Below, piece by piece: positions 8,876 to 16,756 of a DNA stretch of 35,834 nucleotides. The notes under the pieces are model-generated. The model saw nothing but the letters and a program-made list of their open reading frames with translations, searched no databases and was not told where the DNA came from. The stretch is taken from assembly GCA_964506465.1 (NCBI GenBank), contig CAZDLM010000032.1, positions 1 to 35,834 of the forward strand. The letters run 5' to 3'. The position numbers were made by a program, and so were the translations under genes. This stretch comes from UBA6109 sp964506465 (GTDB lineage: Bacteria; Desulfobacterota; Syntrophia; Syntrophales; UBA6109). How positions within the stretch are numbered: the stretch's first letter is position 1; every line of letters starts with the position of its first letter.

Positions 8876-9649
8876 ATGACGAACAAGGAGGAGATTCGCA
8901 AGCATGGTCGGGATCTGGGGGCGGATGCCGTGGGCTTTGCCGCCGTGGAAGACTACCGGTCACCCCGCACGCCGGATCCGCAGTCGCTTCTCCCGGGAGT
9001 GAAATCCATGGTGGTCCTTGCCTACCGGGAACCGAACGGTTCTCTCGACAGCCCGGTTCCCCGGATCGCCATGACGGCGCGGCTGGCCGTCATGGACCTG
9101 AGCAAGAAAAATAACTATCTGATGGCGCGCTTCCTTGAAGATCGCTTCCAGGCGAAGGCCGCCTTCATCGCCCTTTCTTTTCCGCTGAACATGTATCCGC
9201 CCCAGATGGGGCTCATCGGGGACCTCTCCCTCCGCCATGCTGCCGTGGCGGCGGGTCTGGGGGTCTTCGGCCGGCACAACATCGTGATCCATCCGAAGTT
9301 CGGGACGCGCGTCCTCTTCACAGCGGTCCTGACGGATCTTCCCCTGGCCTCGGACCCCCCCGTCACGAGAGAACTGTGCAACGGCTGCGGCGCCTGCGTC
9401 GATGCCTGCCCGGCCCATGCCCTCGACGAAGAGGGAAAGACGGATGTCATGAAATGCCTCCGGGTCAACCAGCCCTATGGCATCGGCGCGGCCATCGCGT
9501 TCATCCGCAAGTTCACTGCCGCGGCGCCGGACCAGCAGAAGGAGATGTTGAGGGACCCCCTGTTCCTCAGCCTCTACCAGGCGCTCCCGATGGGATTTCA
9601 GTACGAGTGTTTCCGCTGCGAAGCCGTTTGCCCGGCCTGCAGGTCCTGA
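8876..9649 (+). CDS. QueG-like (epoxyqueuosine reductase family) 4Fe-4S protein
   Basis: This 257-residue protein resembles the short epoxyqueuosine reductase-like Fe-S proteins of anaerobes. The N-terminal half has the family pattern around DLGADAVGFAAVEDY and a central segment, GDLSLRHAAVAAGLGVFGRH. A ferredoxin motif, CNGCGACVDACP, follows (about residues 172-183), then Cys in MKCLRVNQ and a second set, CFRCEAVCPAC, at the C-terminus, so two [4Fe-4S] clusters are possible. It lacks the C-terminal extension of full-length QueG, and true queuosine synthesis is unproven; it may be a corrinoid or other redox protein. The start at 8876 has AAAGGAGGACGAAG directly before it; the open frame upstream to 8666 covers the promoter region. 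Confidence 0.82.
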   Translation: MTNKEEIRKHGRDLGADAVGFAAVEDYRSPRTPDPQSLLPGVKSMVVLAYREPNGSLDSPVPRIAMTARLAVMDLSKKNNYLMARFLEDRFQAKAAFIALSFPLNMYPPQMGLIGDLSLRHAAVAAGLGVFGRHNIVIHPKFGTRVLFTAVLTDLPLASDPPVTRELCNGCGACVDACPAHALDEEGKTDVMKCLRVNQPYGIGAAIAFIRKFTAAAPDQQKEMLRDPLFLSLYQALPMGFQYECFRCEAVCPACRS

Positions 9650-9662
9650 CGGGAATTTTGGC

Positions 9663-9747
9663 AGATCTCCGATGCATCGGAGATCTACGATCCCCAGGGA
9701 AGGGACTGGGTTTTCATTCGTTCGTCCCGCAATACAAGCCGCGGGAC
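9663..9747. terminator. Perfect 24-bp palindrome plus stem-loop between convergent genes
   Basis: Positions 9663-9686 form a perfect palindrome: AGATCTCCGATG followed by its exact reverse complement. A second stem, GTCCCGC (9724-9730) with GCGGGAC (9741-9747) and a 10-base loop, lies closer to the dehydrogenase stop. Together they sit between convergent genes and probably end transcription from both sides, though neither has a long T-run. Confidence 0.5.
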
Positions 9748-9763
9748 TCCCTCACTGTCGGAT

Positions 9764-10717
9764 TCAACTGCCTGTCATGACGCGTATCGGCTTGCCGTCC
9801 AGAAAGGCGACGATGTCCTCGATGGCGTCCTGATACATCCGGGCGAAATTCCTTTCGGTCACATAGCCGATATGGGGCGTCAGAAGAACGTTGTCCAGTC
9901 TCCGGATGGCGGCATCCGCCGGCAGGGGCTCGGTGTCGTAGACGTCGATGGCCGCCCCGGCGATCTTCTTTTCCCGCAGCACCCACAGCAGGGCTTCCTC
10001 GTCGACAATCCGCCACCGCGCGGTATTGATGAGATAGGCAGTCGGTTTCATCAACCCCAATTCCCGGGCGCCGACGATGCCGGCCGTGCGGGCGCTGAGA
10101 AGAACGTGGACCGACAGGACATCGGAGCGGCGAAACAGTTCGTCCTTATCCACGCGGCGGACGCGGTGTTCCATCGCCTTCTCATCGGTGAGGTTCTGAC
10201 TCCAGGCGATCACCTCCATGCGGAGGGCGTTTGCGGCGGCCGCCACGGCGCTTCCCACCTTGCCGAGACCCAGCAGGCCGAGCGTCTTCCCGGACAGATC
10301 ACTGCCGAGACGCGTTTGCCATCCTCCCTGCTTCATGGAAGCGAATTGTCCGGGAATGTCTCGCATGAGCGCGATGATCAGGCCGACGGCGAGTTCGGCG
10401 GTTGCGTTGCCGGTGCTGCCGGTGCAGCAGACGGTGACGCCCCGGGCCTTGGCGGCGCCGATGTCGAACGACAAGTTCCGCTGCCCCGTCGTGACCAGGA
10501 GCTTCAATTTCGGAAGACGGTGCAGAAGACTGGCAGGGAAAGGCGTTCGTTCCCTCATGCCGACGACGATCTCAAAGTCGGCCAGGCTCTCCGCTGCGGC
10601 ATCCTCGCTGGCGAAGGGTTCCCGGAAGACGGTCGTCTCCGCGCGCCCCGCGAGGCGGCTCCAGTCCGCCAGCGTGCGTGACACACCGATGTAGTCGTCG
10701 AGAACGGCGATGCGCAT
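9764..10717 (-). CDS. D-2-hydroxyacid dehydrogenase, NAD-dependent
   Basis: This 317-residue protein has the two-domain formate/glycerate dehydrogenase fold. The Rossmann motif GLGKVG is at residues 150-155. The catalytic triad is present as Arg234 (in NTAR), Glu263 (DTEPLP) and His282 (PHIGY). The residues after the catalytic Arg read WR where family members commonly have G plus a small residue. It should interconvert a 2-oxoacid and a D-2-hydroxyacid; the substrate is not readable. The ATG at 10717 follows AAAGGAGGTTCTC; about 34 further in-frame codons upstream lack a ribosome site. It lies 34 bases after a degraded HD-GYP gene on the same strand. Confidence 0.92.
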   Translation of the reverse strand: MRIAVLDDYIGVSRTLADWSRLAGRAETTVFREPFASEDAAAESLADFEIVVGMRERTPFPASLLHRLPKLKLLVTTGQRNLSFDIGAAKARGVTVCCTGSTGNATAELAVGLIIALMRDIPGQFASMKQGGWQTRLGSDLSGKTLGLLGLGKVGSAVAAAANALRMEVIAWSQNLTDEKAMEHRVRRVDKDELFRRSDVLSVHVLLSARTAGIVGARELGLMKPTAYLINTARWRIVDEEALLWVLREKKIAGAAIDVYDTEPLPADAAIRRLDNVLLTPHIGYVTERNFARMYQDAIEDIVAFLDGKPIRVMTGS

Positions 10718-10751
10718 GAGAACCTCCTTTCGCCCGGGGCGAACATGATTG

Positions 10752-11431
10752 TCAATCGATAAACCGGTAATGCTTATCGTAGAATAACCTGAGGTATGCG
10801 TCAACCGCATCCGGATCATAGCGTGAACCCCTGTTTCCGGAGATCTCGTCCAACGCAGGGTCGATCCCCAGCGTGGGGCGAAGGGGACGGTGAGATGCCA
10901 TGGCTTCCACCACGTCGGCGACGGCCGGAATCCGAGACTCCAGGAGAATCTCGTGGCCGACGAGACCTCGGGGATAGCCCGTGCCGTCCATCCGCTCGTG
11001 GTGCTCCAAAATGATCCGGGCGATCGGCCAGAGAGATTCGATGTCTTTCAGGATGGTGAAGCCGGACTTGGAAGGGGTCTTGATGATGTCGGACTCGATT
11101 TCGCTCAGCCGGCTCGGTTTGCACAAGAGATCGCCGGGCATGGATATCTTGCCCAGGTCGTGGATTGTGGCGGCTAGGCGCAACCCGTTGATTCGGTCGC
11201 TCGGAAGTCCGATCTCTACGGCAATGGCACGGGACAGGTCCGCCACCCGGCGCTGGTGACCGGCCGTATAGGGATCGCGTGCCTCCACGGTCCCATAGCT
11301 TGGACCGTGGTTCCTCAGGGCCTTGTGCAGCCGTTCGACGCTCCGCTTCCGCTCGGTGGTCTCTTCGCGCTGACCTTCGTCGCCGCCGGAGGCTTCGCGG
11401 CGCCCTTCTCGGGCAGCTTGCCTCCCGCCAT
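10752..11431 (-). pseudogene. HD-GYP phosphodiesterase domain, broken 5' region
   Basis: The readable part is about 178 codons from a GTG at 11288 and holds an HD-GYP domain: HxxR in TAGHQRR, IHDLGKI, HHERMDGTGYP and the SRIPAVADVVEAM segment. HD-GYP proteins hydrolyse cyclic di-GMP. The same frame stays open upstream to a stop at 11433-11435 and reads like a coiled linker (TTERKRSVERLHKAL), but it has no usable start and the GTG has no ribosome site. In another frame an ATG at 11431 opens a Pro/Ala-rich N-terminus (MAGGKLPEKGAAKPPAATKV) that would join the linker if one frameshift occurred near 11360. I read this as a frameshifted or decayed gene that may already lack a sensor domain; a sequencing error is the alternative. 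The HD residues look intact. Confidence 0.6.
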
Positions 11432-11457
11432 TTCATGGGCCGTCGAATGATCGGAAG

Positions 11458-12591
11458 CTACTCTCCGAACTCTGGAATTTCGTTTGCCCGGATAATTTTC
11501 GCAACCCTGTTCTTGGGGGTGGGATGAATCGTTGCCCCGGCGAATTCCACGGGCACCTTCGTGAAGTCGATCGTTTTCAAATCAATAATCGTATAGCCGT
11601 CATTCGCCACATGGATTGGGACAATCTTGCTGCCGCCCTGAAAATAAACGGAGTTTTTGGTGTAAACGACTGCCCGGTCCAAGTCTTTCAGCACCTTCCA
11701 TATGGTGTTGCTTCGATAACCCGACCCCGGTTTCCCGAAATAGGGAACGGAGCAGGAGGATATCACAAAATCAGCCTGGTACAGGGCTTCCTGCGTTGAG
11801 GAGGGAACCGGCAGATATCGGGTAAGGAGATGACCGCGCGCAAAACGTTCTGGAGAGTCAAATCCGCCGGGCATTCCGGTCAGGCTGTTGTCCTTTTCCA
11901 CATTCAAGTTAGCGTACTTCTTCACCATATCCAGATGCTGGGGGTAAGTCGGGCTGTTGGTCAGGACGTTTCCGGCATTTGTGTAAACCAGGGTCTTGCC
12001 CCCCACGAACTCAACCACGGCGGATTTGCCTGTTTTGTCGCGCAAGACAAAATGAAGCGGGGTATTTTTCAAGAAAATGCCCGGCTTGATCTCCCCGGCC
12101 GATTGAACAATCTGGCGGCTGTTGATCAAGGCGACGGCCTCGTCGACGTTTCTCGCCTGGCTGATAAGGAAGTTGATCATATCGAAGACGCCCAGCACCG
12201 GGCGTTTGTCCGCCGGGTTGTACTCCGGGTATTGGGTATATCCATCCAGATACAGCCCGGACATGGACAGCCCTTCGGTATTCATCGCATCATCGACTTT
12301 GAAAGTATTGAACGCTCTTCGCCCCCAATAGCCGTATTGGTTTTTCCAACTTGTCAACCTCTGCACGGGTATCTTTTCGGCGTCGAGTACGACATCGGTG
12401 GTGTTCTCCTGTCCGATGAACCCGAAGGTGTCATCCAAGGCGATGTTCATGCCGAAATCCATGGAGCGTGCTTCGATGTGGGCGTTGGCGTGATTGATAA
12501 AGATGTCGCTGCAGGCCATGGCGGTCTGCGCAAGCCCGGTTAAAAAAATGGAAATGAGTGACACGACAACCGACAACCTTCTTCGCTGCAT
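11458..12591 (-). CDS. Secreted choloylglycine hydrolase / penicillin acylase-type Ntn-hydrolase
   Basis: This 377-residue protein starts with a signal peptide whose hydrophobic stretch (SLISIFLTGLAQTA) ends at AMA, just before Cys27. In the linear amide C-N hydrolase family (bile salt hydrolase, penicillin V acylase, some acylhomoserine lactone acylases) the mature N-terminal Cys is the nucleophile, so secretion and activation would coincide here. Arg42 and Asp45 sit about where the family's active-site Arg and Asp lie relative to that Cys. NTEGLSMSGLYLDGY and TNSPTYPQHL match substrate-site segments. The start at 12591 follows GGAGGAGAGAAAA. Its GC content is visibly lower than its neighbours, which may point to transfer. 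Substrate (N-acyl amino acid, lactone or other) is unknown. Confidence 0.9.
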   Translation of the reverse strand: MQRRRLSVVVSLISIFLTGLAQTAMACSDIFINHANAHIEARSMDFGMNIALDDTFGFIGQENTTDVVLDAEKIPVQRLTSWKNQYGYWGRRAFNTFKVDDAMNTEGLSMSGLYLDGYTQYPEYNPADKRPVLGVFDMINFLISQARNVDEAVALINSRQIVQSAGEIKPGIFLKNTPLHFVLRDKTGKSAVVEFVGGKTLVYTNAGNVLTNSPTYPQHLDMVKKYANLNVEKDNSLTGMPGGFDSPERFARGHLLTRYLPVPSSTQEALYQADFVISSCSVPYFGKPGSGYRSNTIWKVLKDLDRAVVYTKNSVYFQGGSKIVPIHVANDGYTIIDLKTIDFTKVPVEFAGATIHPTPKNRVAKIIRANEIPEFGE

Positions 12592-12926
12592 TTTTCTCTC
12601 CTCCTTGTTCTTGCGACTCCTTGCGGCTGGTTCTCGCGGCGAGATATATAGCTTTGAGGACTCTTCCCCGCAAGCCTTTTCTCATCTCCTCGCCGAACCT
12701 CCACCGGCCGGCTTCTCTCCACGCCGCTCCGGGGGGATGAGTCCTTCTCGGGAGGCGAAGCGCAAGAGATCGGGCAGATTTCTGACCCCCAGCTTTAAGA
12801 CGGCTTTCAGCTACAGGAGATAATGATGCGGGGTAGCGGTTCGACCTGCCGCCGGAGGTGTGGCAAATTGACAGCGGCGGCGATTTGTGCAAGAGGTGTC
12901 GTCGCATTGCGCGAGGAGCGTCGATC
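12592..12926. other. Divergent intergenic region with a weak promoter
   Basis: This stretch of 335 bases separates the Ntn-hydrolase from the methyltransferase. On minus, TTGCGG (12668-12673) and TATATA (12645-12650) are 17 bases apart and could drive the hydrolase. On plus, a TTGACA at about 12868 has no good -10 partner. An in-frame extension of the methyltransferase reaches back to 12858 but lacks a ribosome site. I see no gene here. Confidence 0.4.
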
Positions 12927-13739
12927 ATGCCGCCGAGATCCGGATACCTGATGGAAAACAGTGAAGAGGCGATCCGCCTCGAAGTAAAGACGGATCCGGG
13001 CAGGGTGAGGGAGGAAGCCCGCTGGTGCGGCATCGGGCCGGGACAGTCGGTGCTGGACGCCGGCTGCGGGCCCGGCAAGACGTCGCTGATCCTCCATGGC
13101 ATGGTTCAGCCCGGCGGTTCGGTTCTCGGCGTCGATTACTCGCCGGAACGCATCGCCTATGCGGACCGTCACTATCGCCGCGAGCCAAACCTCCAATTTG
13201 AACTGCACGATCTTCGCGACCTTTCGGGCAGGTATTCCGGGCGCTTCGATCTCGTGTGGGCGCGTTTTGTCCTGGAATACAACCGCGTCGAAGGGCGGGC
13301 GATCGTCCGGAATCTGAAGGAATGCCTGAAGCCCGGAGGCACGCTGTGCCTCATCGATCTGGACCACAATTGCCTCGGGCACTTCGAGTTGCCGCCGGGG
13401 ATGGCGGAGGTGATGGAGGCCGTCATGCGGCGCGTGGACGAGGACTTCAATTTCGACACCTACGCCGGCCGCCGGCTCTATGCGCACCTGTACGACGCAG
13501 GGCTTGAGGACATCGACGTGGACGTCCGGGCCCACCATCTGATCTACGGGAAGGTGCGGGACGAGGAATTGTTCAACTGGACGAAGAAGATGGAAGTGGC
13601 CGCGCTGCGCCTGCCCGAGATGTTCACGGGCTATCCCGGCGGCGCGGCGGCCTTCGAACGGGATTTCCGCGCGTTCTTCCGGGACCCGCGGCGCTTCACC
13701 TATACGCCGCTGGTGATGGCAAAGGGACGAAAGGCATAG
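12927..13739 (+). CDS. Class I SAM-dependent methyltransferase
   Basis: This 270-residue protein has a Rossmann methyltransferase core: motif I VLDAGCGPGKTSL (about residues 45-57), the acidic ribose-binding strand end GVDYSPERIAYA, a motif IV region FDLVWARFVLEY, and LKPGGTLCLIDLDHN. The C-terminal third (DTYAGRRLYAHLYDAGLE and beyond) fits the small-molecule methyltransferases of the Methyltransf_11/25 type. The ATG at 12927 follows GAGGAG by nine bases; a further ATG at 12951 is possible. It is a single-gene unit ending just before a dispersed inverted repeat. The substrate is unknown. Confidence 0.88.
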   Translation: MPPRSGYLMENSEEAIRLEVKTDPGRVREEARWCGIGPGQSVLDAGCGPGKTSLILHGMVQPGGSVLGVDYSPERIAYADRHYRREPNLQFELHDLRDLSGRYSGRFDLVWARFVLEYNRVEGRAIVRNLKECLKPGGTLCLIDLDHNCLGHFELPPGMAEVMEAVMRRVDEDFNFDTYAGRRLYAHLYDAGLEDIDVDVRAHHLIYGKVRDEELFNWTKKMEVAALRLPEMFTGYPGGAAAFERDFRAFFRDPRRFTYTPLVMAKGRKA

Positions 13740-13741
13740 CA

Positions 13742-13861
13742 GCCTGTTGAAAAACACCCGTCTGCTGCGTTTCCCTCATCCTTCGCCGTTCGACGTACAT
13801 CCAGTACGACTCACGGCTCAGGATTTCGGGGGCCTTGCATCCGGGTATTTTTGAACAGTCT
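13742..13861. repeat. 120-bp inverted-repeat element (MITE/REP-like)
   Basis: The ends, CTGTTGAAAAACACCCG on the left and CGGGTATTTTTGAACAG on the right, are near-perfect inverted copies. The centre contains GTACATCCAGTAC, itself a short palindrome. The core is clearly related to the centre of the element at 22684-22803 read on the other strand. It lies between the convergent methyltransferase and histidine kinase genes, where it may serve as a terminator. It encodes nothing. Confidence 0.75.
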
Positions 13862-13873
13862 GAAAAGGGTAGG

Positions 13874-16756
13874 TTAGGATTCGTCCAAAATCGAGCGTAT
13901 CACCCTCAGGAGTTCCTGGATCTTGTAAGGTTTGTTGATGAAGCCGCGGGCCCCCATGCGCCGGACCTCTTTCTCCTTGACGCTGGCCGAGTAGCCGCTC
14001 GCCACGATCACCCGGACGTTGGGGTTGAGCGCGACCAGTTCGCTGAGGCACTTGATGCCGCCCATGCCCGGCATGATGAGGTCCAGGATGATCAAGTCGA
14101 TCTCTCCCATGTTCCGCCGATAGCGATCGAGGGCCGTCTCCCCGTCCTGGGCGAGCAGCGTCTTGTATCCGTATTCCTCGAGGATGTCCTTTCCCGTTTC
14201 CAGAAGGTGCGTTTCGTCGTCCACCAGCAGGATGGTTTCGGAGCCCTTGGCCGTCGGTTCCTCCGGCGCCGCCGGAACGGCCACTGCCGGTGATTCGACC
14301 GGCGACCATGCGGGCAGATAGATCTGGAAGACCGTGCCGCCTCTCGGTTCGCTGGCGCAGACGATGGTGCCGCCGTGGTTCCGGACGATGCCGTAGACGA
14401 CGGACAACCCCAGCCCCGTCCCCTTTCCCGCCTCCTTCGTTGTGAAAAAAGGCTCGAAGATGTGTTCCAGGACTTCCTTGGTCATGCCGGTTCCCGTGTC
14501 CGATACCGTCAATTGGACGTACTTGCCCGGCGGCAGGGCGAGGCCGCCGATCTTCATCTCGAGGTCGATTCTGACGTTGGCGGTCTGAATGCGGAGGATC
14601 CCGCCCTCGGGCATCGCATCGCGTGCATTGACCGCGAGATTCATGATGATCTGGCCCAACTGAACGGGATCCGCCTGGATCACGTACAGGCCATCTTCCA
14701 GATCGGTCTCGACCGTGATCATGCGCGGGATGGTCTGCACGATCAGGTCGTGGAAGCGGAGAACCTCCTCGTTCAGGTCCACCGCCTTGAGCTTGCTTTC
14801 CATCTTGCGGCTGAAGATCAGCAGCTGTTTGATGAGATCGGATGCGCGTTGAACGAGCTTATCGATGCTCGTGAGGTACTTCCAGTCGGGATCGGATTCC
14901 CGGCGTTTCATCATCAGGAGCTGATTGTAGCCGCTGATTGCCTGCATGATGTTGTTGAAGTCGTGCGAGATCCCCCCGGTCAGCGTTCCGACGGCCTCCA
15001 TCTTGGAGGCATGGTGGAGCTTCAGTTCCAACTGCCGCTGTTCGGTGACGTTCCTGAGCATGCCGACGACCGTGAAGCGCCCTTCGGAATCGACGTTGGG
15101 AGCCGCGCTTCCAAGGAAGTAGCGCTCCGATCCATCGCGGTGCAGCATGATGCCGATTTCCTGGCGGACCGTGGTCCTCTCCTTGCGGATGCGTTTGAAA
15201 AGAGAGATCATGCGCGCGTGCTCCTCCGGCTTCGCGAAACGCGCGAAGTGCCGCCCGATCACTTCGTCCGGGGGGTATCCGAGGATCTTTTCCCAGGCGG
15301 GGTTCACGTAGCTGATGGCGCCCTTGTCGTCGAGGGTGAAGATGATGTCCGGCGCGCTTTCGCTCAGGGAGCGGAACTTCTCCTCGCTCTCGCGGATGCG
15401 CGCGTAGATGCGGGCGTTGTTGATGCTGATGCCGATGTGGCGGGCAAGGCCCATCAGCAGGTTCATGTCGCTTTGGCTGAGGTTCCGCTTCGAGCGGACG
15501 TTGTCGACCAGCAGGATGCCCATCGACTCCTGTTCGAAAACGATGGGAACGCAGATGAACGACTGCGCCCCCATGCGGTGGGCGAAATCGAGACTCTTCT
15601 TCGACAGGTCCTTTTCGATGGCGTCGACGTTGTCGACGAGGAAGGGCGTCTGCTTCCGGAAGGCGACGACCATGACGCCCCTCGATTCCGGGTTGGTGAG
15701 GTTGAAATTGACCGTCTTCAGATAGGCTTCGTCTTCCTCGCCGTAGCCGTAGCCGATCTTGTAGGTCAGCCTCGTCAGTTCACGGTTGGCGAGCAGGATC
15801 ATGCCGCGGTCGAAATCCAGGCGTTTGCGCAGAGCGTCGATCAGATACTTCAGGAGATCCTCGATGTGGAGGATCATCGACGTGGCCTGGCCGATCTCGT
15901 GGATGAGCAGGGCATTGTTGTAACGGATATTGATCTCGTCGAGCAGCCTTCCGGCCAGTTCGCTCTCGCTCTTGATGTTTTCCGCCAGCCGCCTTCTTTC
16001 CAGGAATTCCGTATACCACGCGGCCGCCAGCGCCACGACGCTTCCCGAGAGGATCGACGTCAGCCAGCTTGTCCCCGGCATCGTGTGGATCAGCACCGGC
16101 GTCGTGACGGCGAGGGCCAGGAGGAGGTAGTTGCGGATCCGCTGCCAGACGTATGCCGGTGTTCTCTCCCAGGTGACCAGGTACCGGCAGCGCTTCCCGC
16201 CGCGGTGGACGCATTCGGGATGCTCAATCCGGGAATAGTTCGGGGTAAACATCTTGCCCACGGATTCGAAGGTCCCGATGCGGTTTTCGCACTGGTACGG
16301 TTTTTCCGTTACGCCGGGGTTCGGCGTCACGATGGCCTCCATGCGGTTGGCGCCCAGGCTCTTGGTCTGGATCGTTGCGGCGCGGGTCATGATCGGATGG
16401 AACTTGCTGAGCATGGAGTACACGGAGCCGGGAGAAAGAAAGCCCAGGACGTAAGAGGGCAGGGCGCCGGATGCCTTCGAAAACCCGGTAAGCCGGCCCG
16501 CCTCCCTGGAGATGTTGGGATTGCCGGTCTTGCGGACCAGCATCTCGTGAAAACGATCCACCTGGCGCTGCGTCAGCCAGTGGCCGCTGTCCTCCAGGTG
16601 GAAGGACGTGACGCCCGCGTACTGCATGATCTCGTCGACATTGACGTCGGGGTGGAAGGTCTTCAGGTACTCGACGTAGTTCCGGGTGATTTTGCTATTG
16701 TACAGCGCAACGTCGTCCATGGCATCCGGCGAATCCCCTGCGGGAGAACTACTCAT
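13874..16756 (-). CDS. Membrane hybrid sensor histidine kinase with GAF, PAS and receiver domains
   Basis: This 960-residue protein contains, in order: an N-terminal sensor region (about 20-197) ending in HPECVHRGGKRCRY, which resembles the tail of V4R-like ligand domains; two membrane helices (about 207-248); GAF (about 285-445); PAS (about 456-575); a HisKA dimerisation helix with phospho-acceptor His598 in ISHDFNN; an ATPase domain with N box NLAVNARDAM, DTGTGM and GTGLGLSVV; and a receiver domain (about 840-955) with phospho-acceptor Asp892 and Lys942. It is therefore a complete hybrid kinase; its output must go through another protein. Its ATG overlaps the end of the PilZ gene by 8 bases, so the two are translationally coupled. 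The ligand of the N-terminal region is unknown. Confidence 0.93.
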   Translation of the reverse strand: MSSSPAGDSPDAMDDVALYNSKITRNYVEYLKTFHPDVNVDEIMQYAGVTSFHLEDSGHWLTQRQVDRFHEMLVRKTGNPNISREAGRLTGFSKASGALPSYVLGFLSPGSVYSMLSKFHPIMTRAATIQTKSLGANRMEAIVTPNPGVTEKPYQCENRIGTFESVGKMFTPNYSRIEHPECVHRGGKRCRYLVTWERTPAYVWQRIRNYLLLALAVTTPVLIHTMPGTSWLTSILSGSVVALAAAWYTEFLERRRLAENIKSESELAGRLLDEINIRYNNALLIHEIGQATSMILHIEDLLKYLIDALRKRLDFDRGMILLANRELTRLTYKIGYGYGEEDEAYLKTVNFNLTNPESRGVMVVAFRKQTPFLVDNVDAIEKDLSKKSLDFAHRMGAQSFICVPIVFEQESMGILLVDNVRSKRNLSQSDMNLLMGLARHIGISINNARIYARIRESEEKFRSLSESAPDIIFTLDDKGAISYVNPAWEKILGYPPDEVIGRHFARFAKPEEHARMISLFKRIRKERTTVRQEIGIMLHRDGSERYFLGSAAPNVDSEGRFTVVGMLRNVTEQRQLELKLHHASKMEAVGTLTGGISHDFNNIMQAISGYNQLLMMKRRESDPDWKYLTSIDKLVQRASDLIKQLLIFSRKMESKLKAVDLNEEVLRFHDLIVQTIPRMITVETDLEDGLYVIQADPVQLGQIIMNLAVNARDAMPEGGILRIQTANVRIDLEMKIGGLALPPGKYVQLTVSDTGTGMTKEVLEHIFEPFFTTKEAGKGTGLGLSVVYGIVRNHGGTIVCASEPRGGTVFQIYLPAWSPVESPAVAVPAAPEEPTAKGSETILLVDDETHLLETGKDILEEYGYKTLLAQDGETALDRYRRNMGEIDLIILDLIMPGMGGIKCLSELVALNPNVRVIVASGYSASVKEKEVRRMGARGFINKPYKIQELLRVIRSILDES

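Noticed and set aside
12858..12926. Upstream extension of the methyltransferase from a GTG at 12858
   Set aside because: There is no ribosome site, while the ATG at 12927 has a well-placed GAGGAG; the extension does not resemble a methyltransferase N-terminus.
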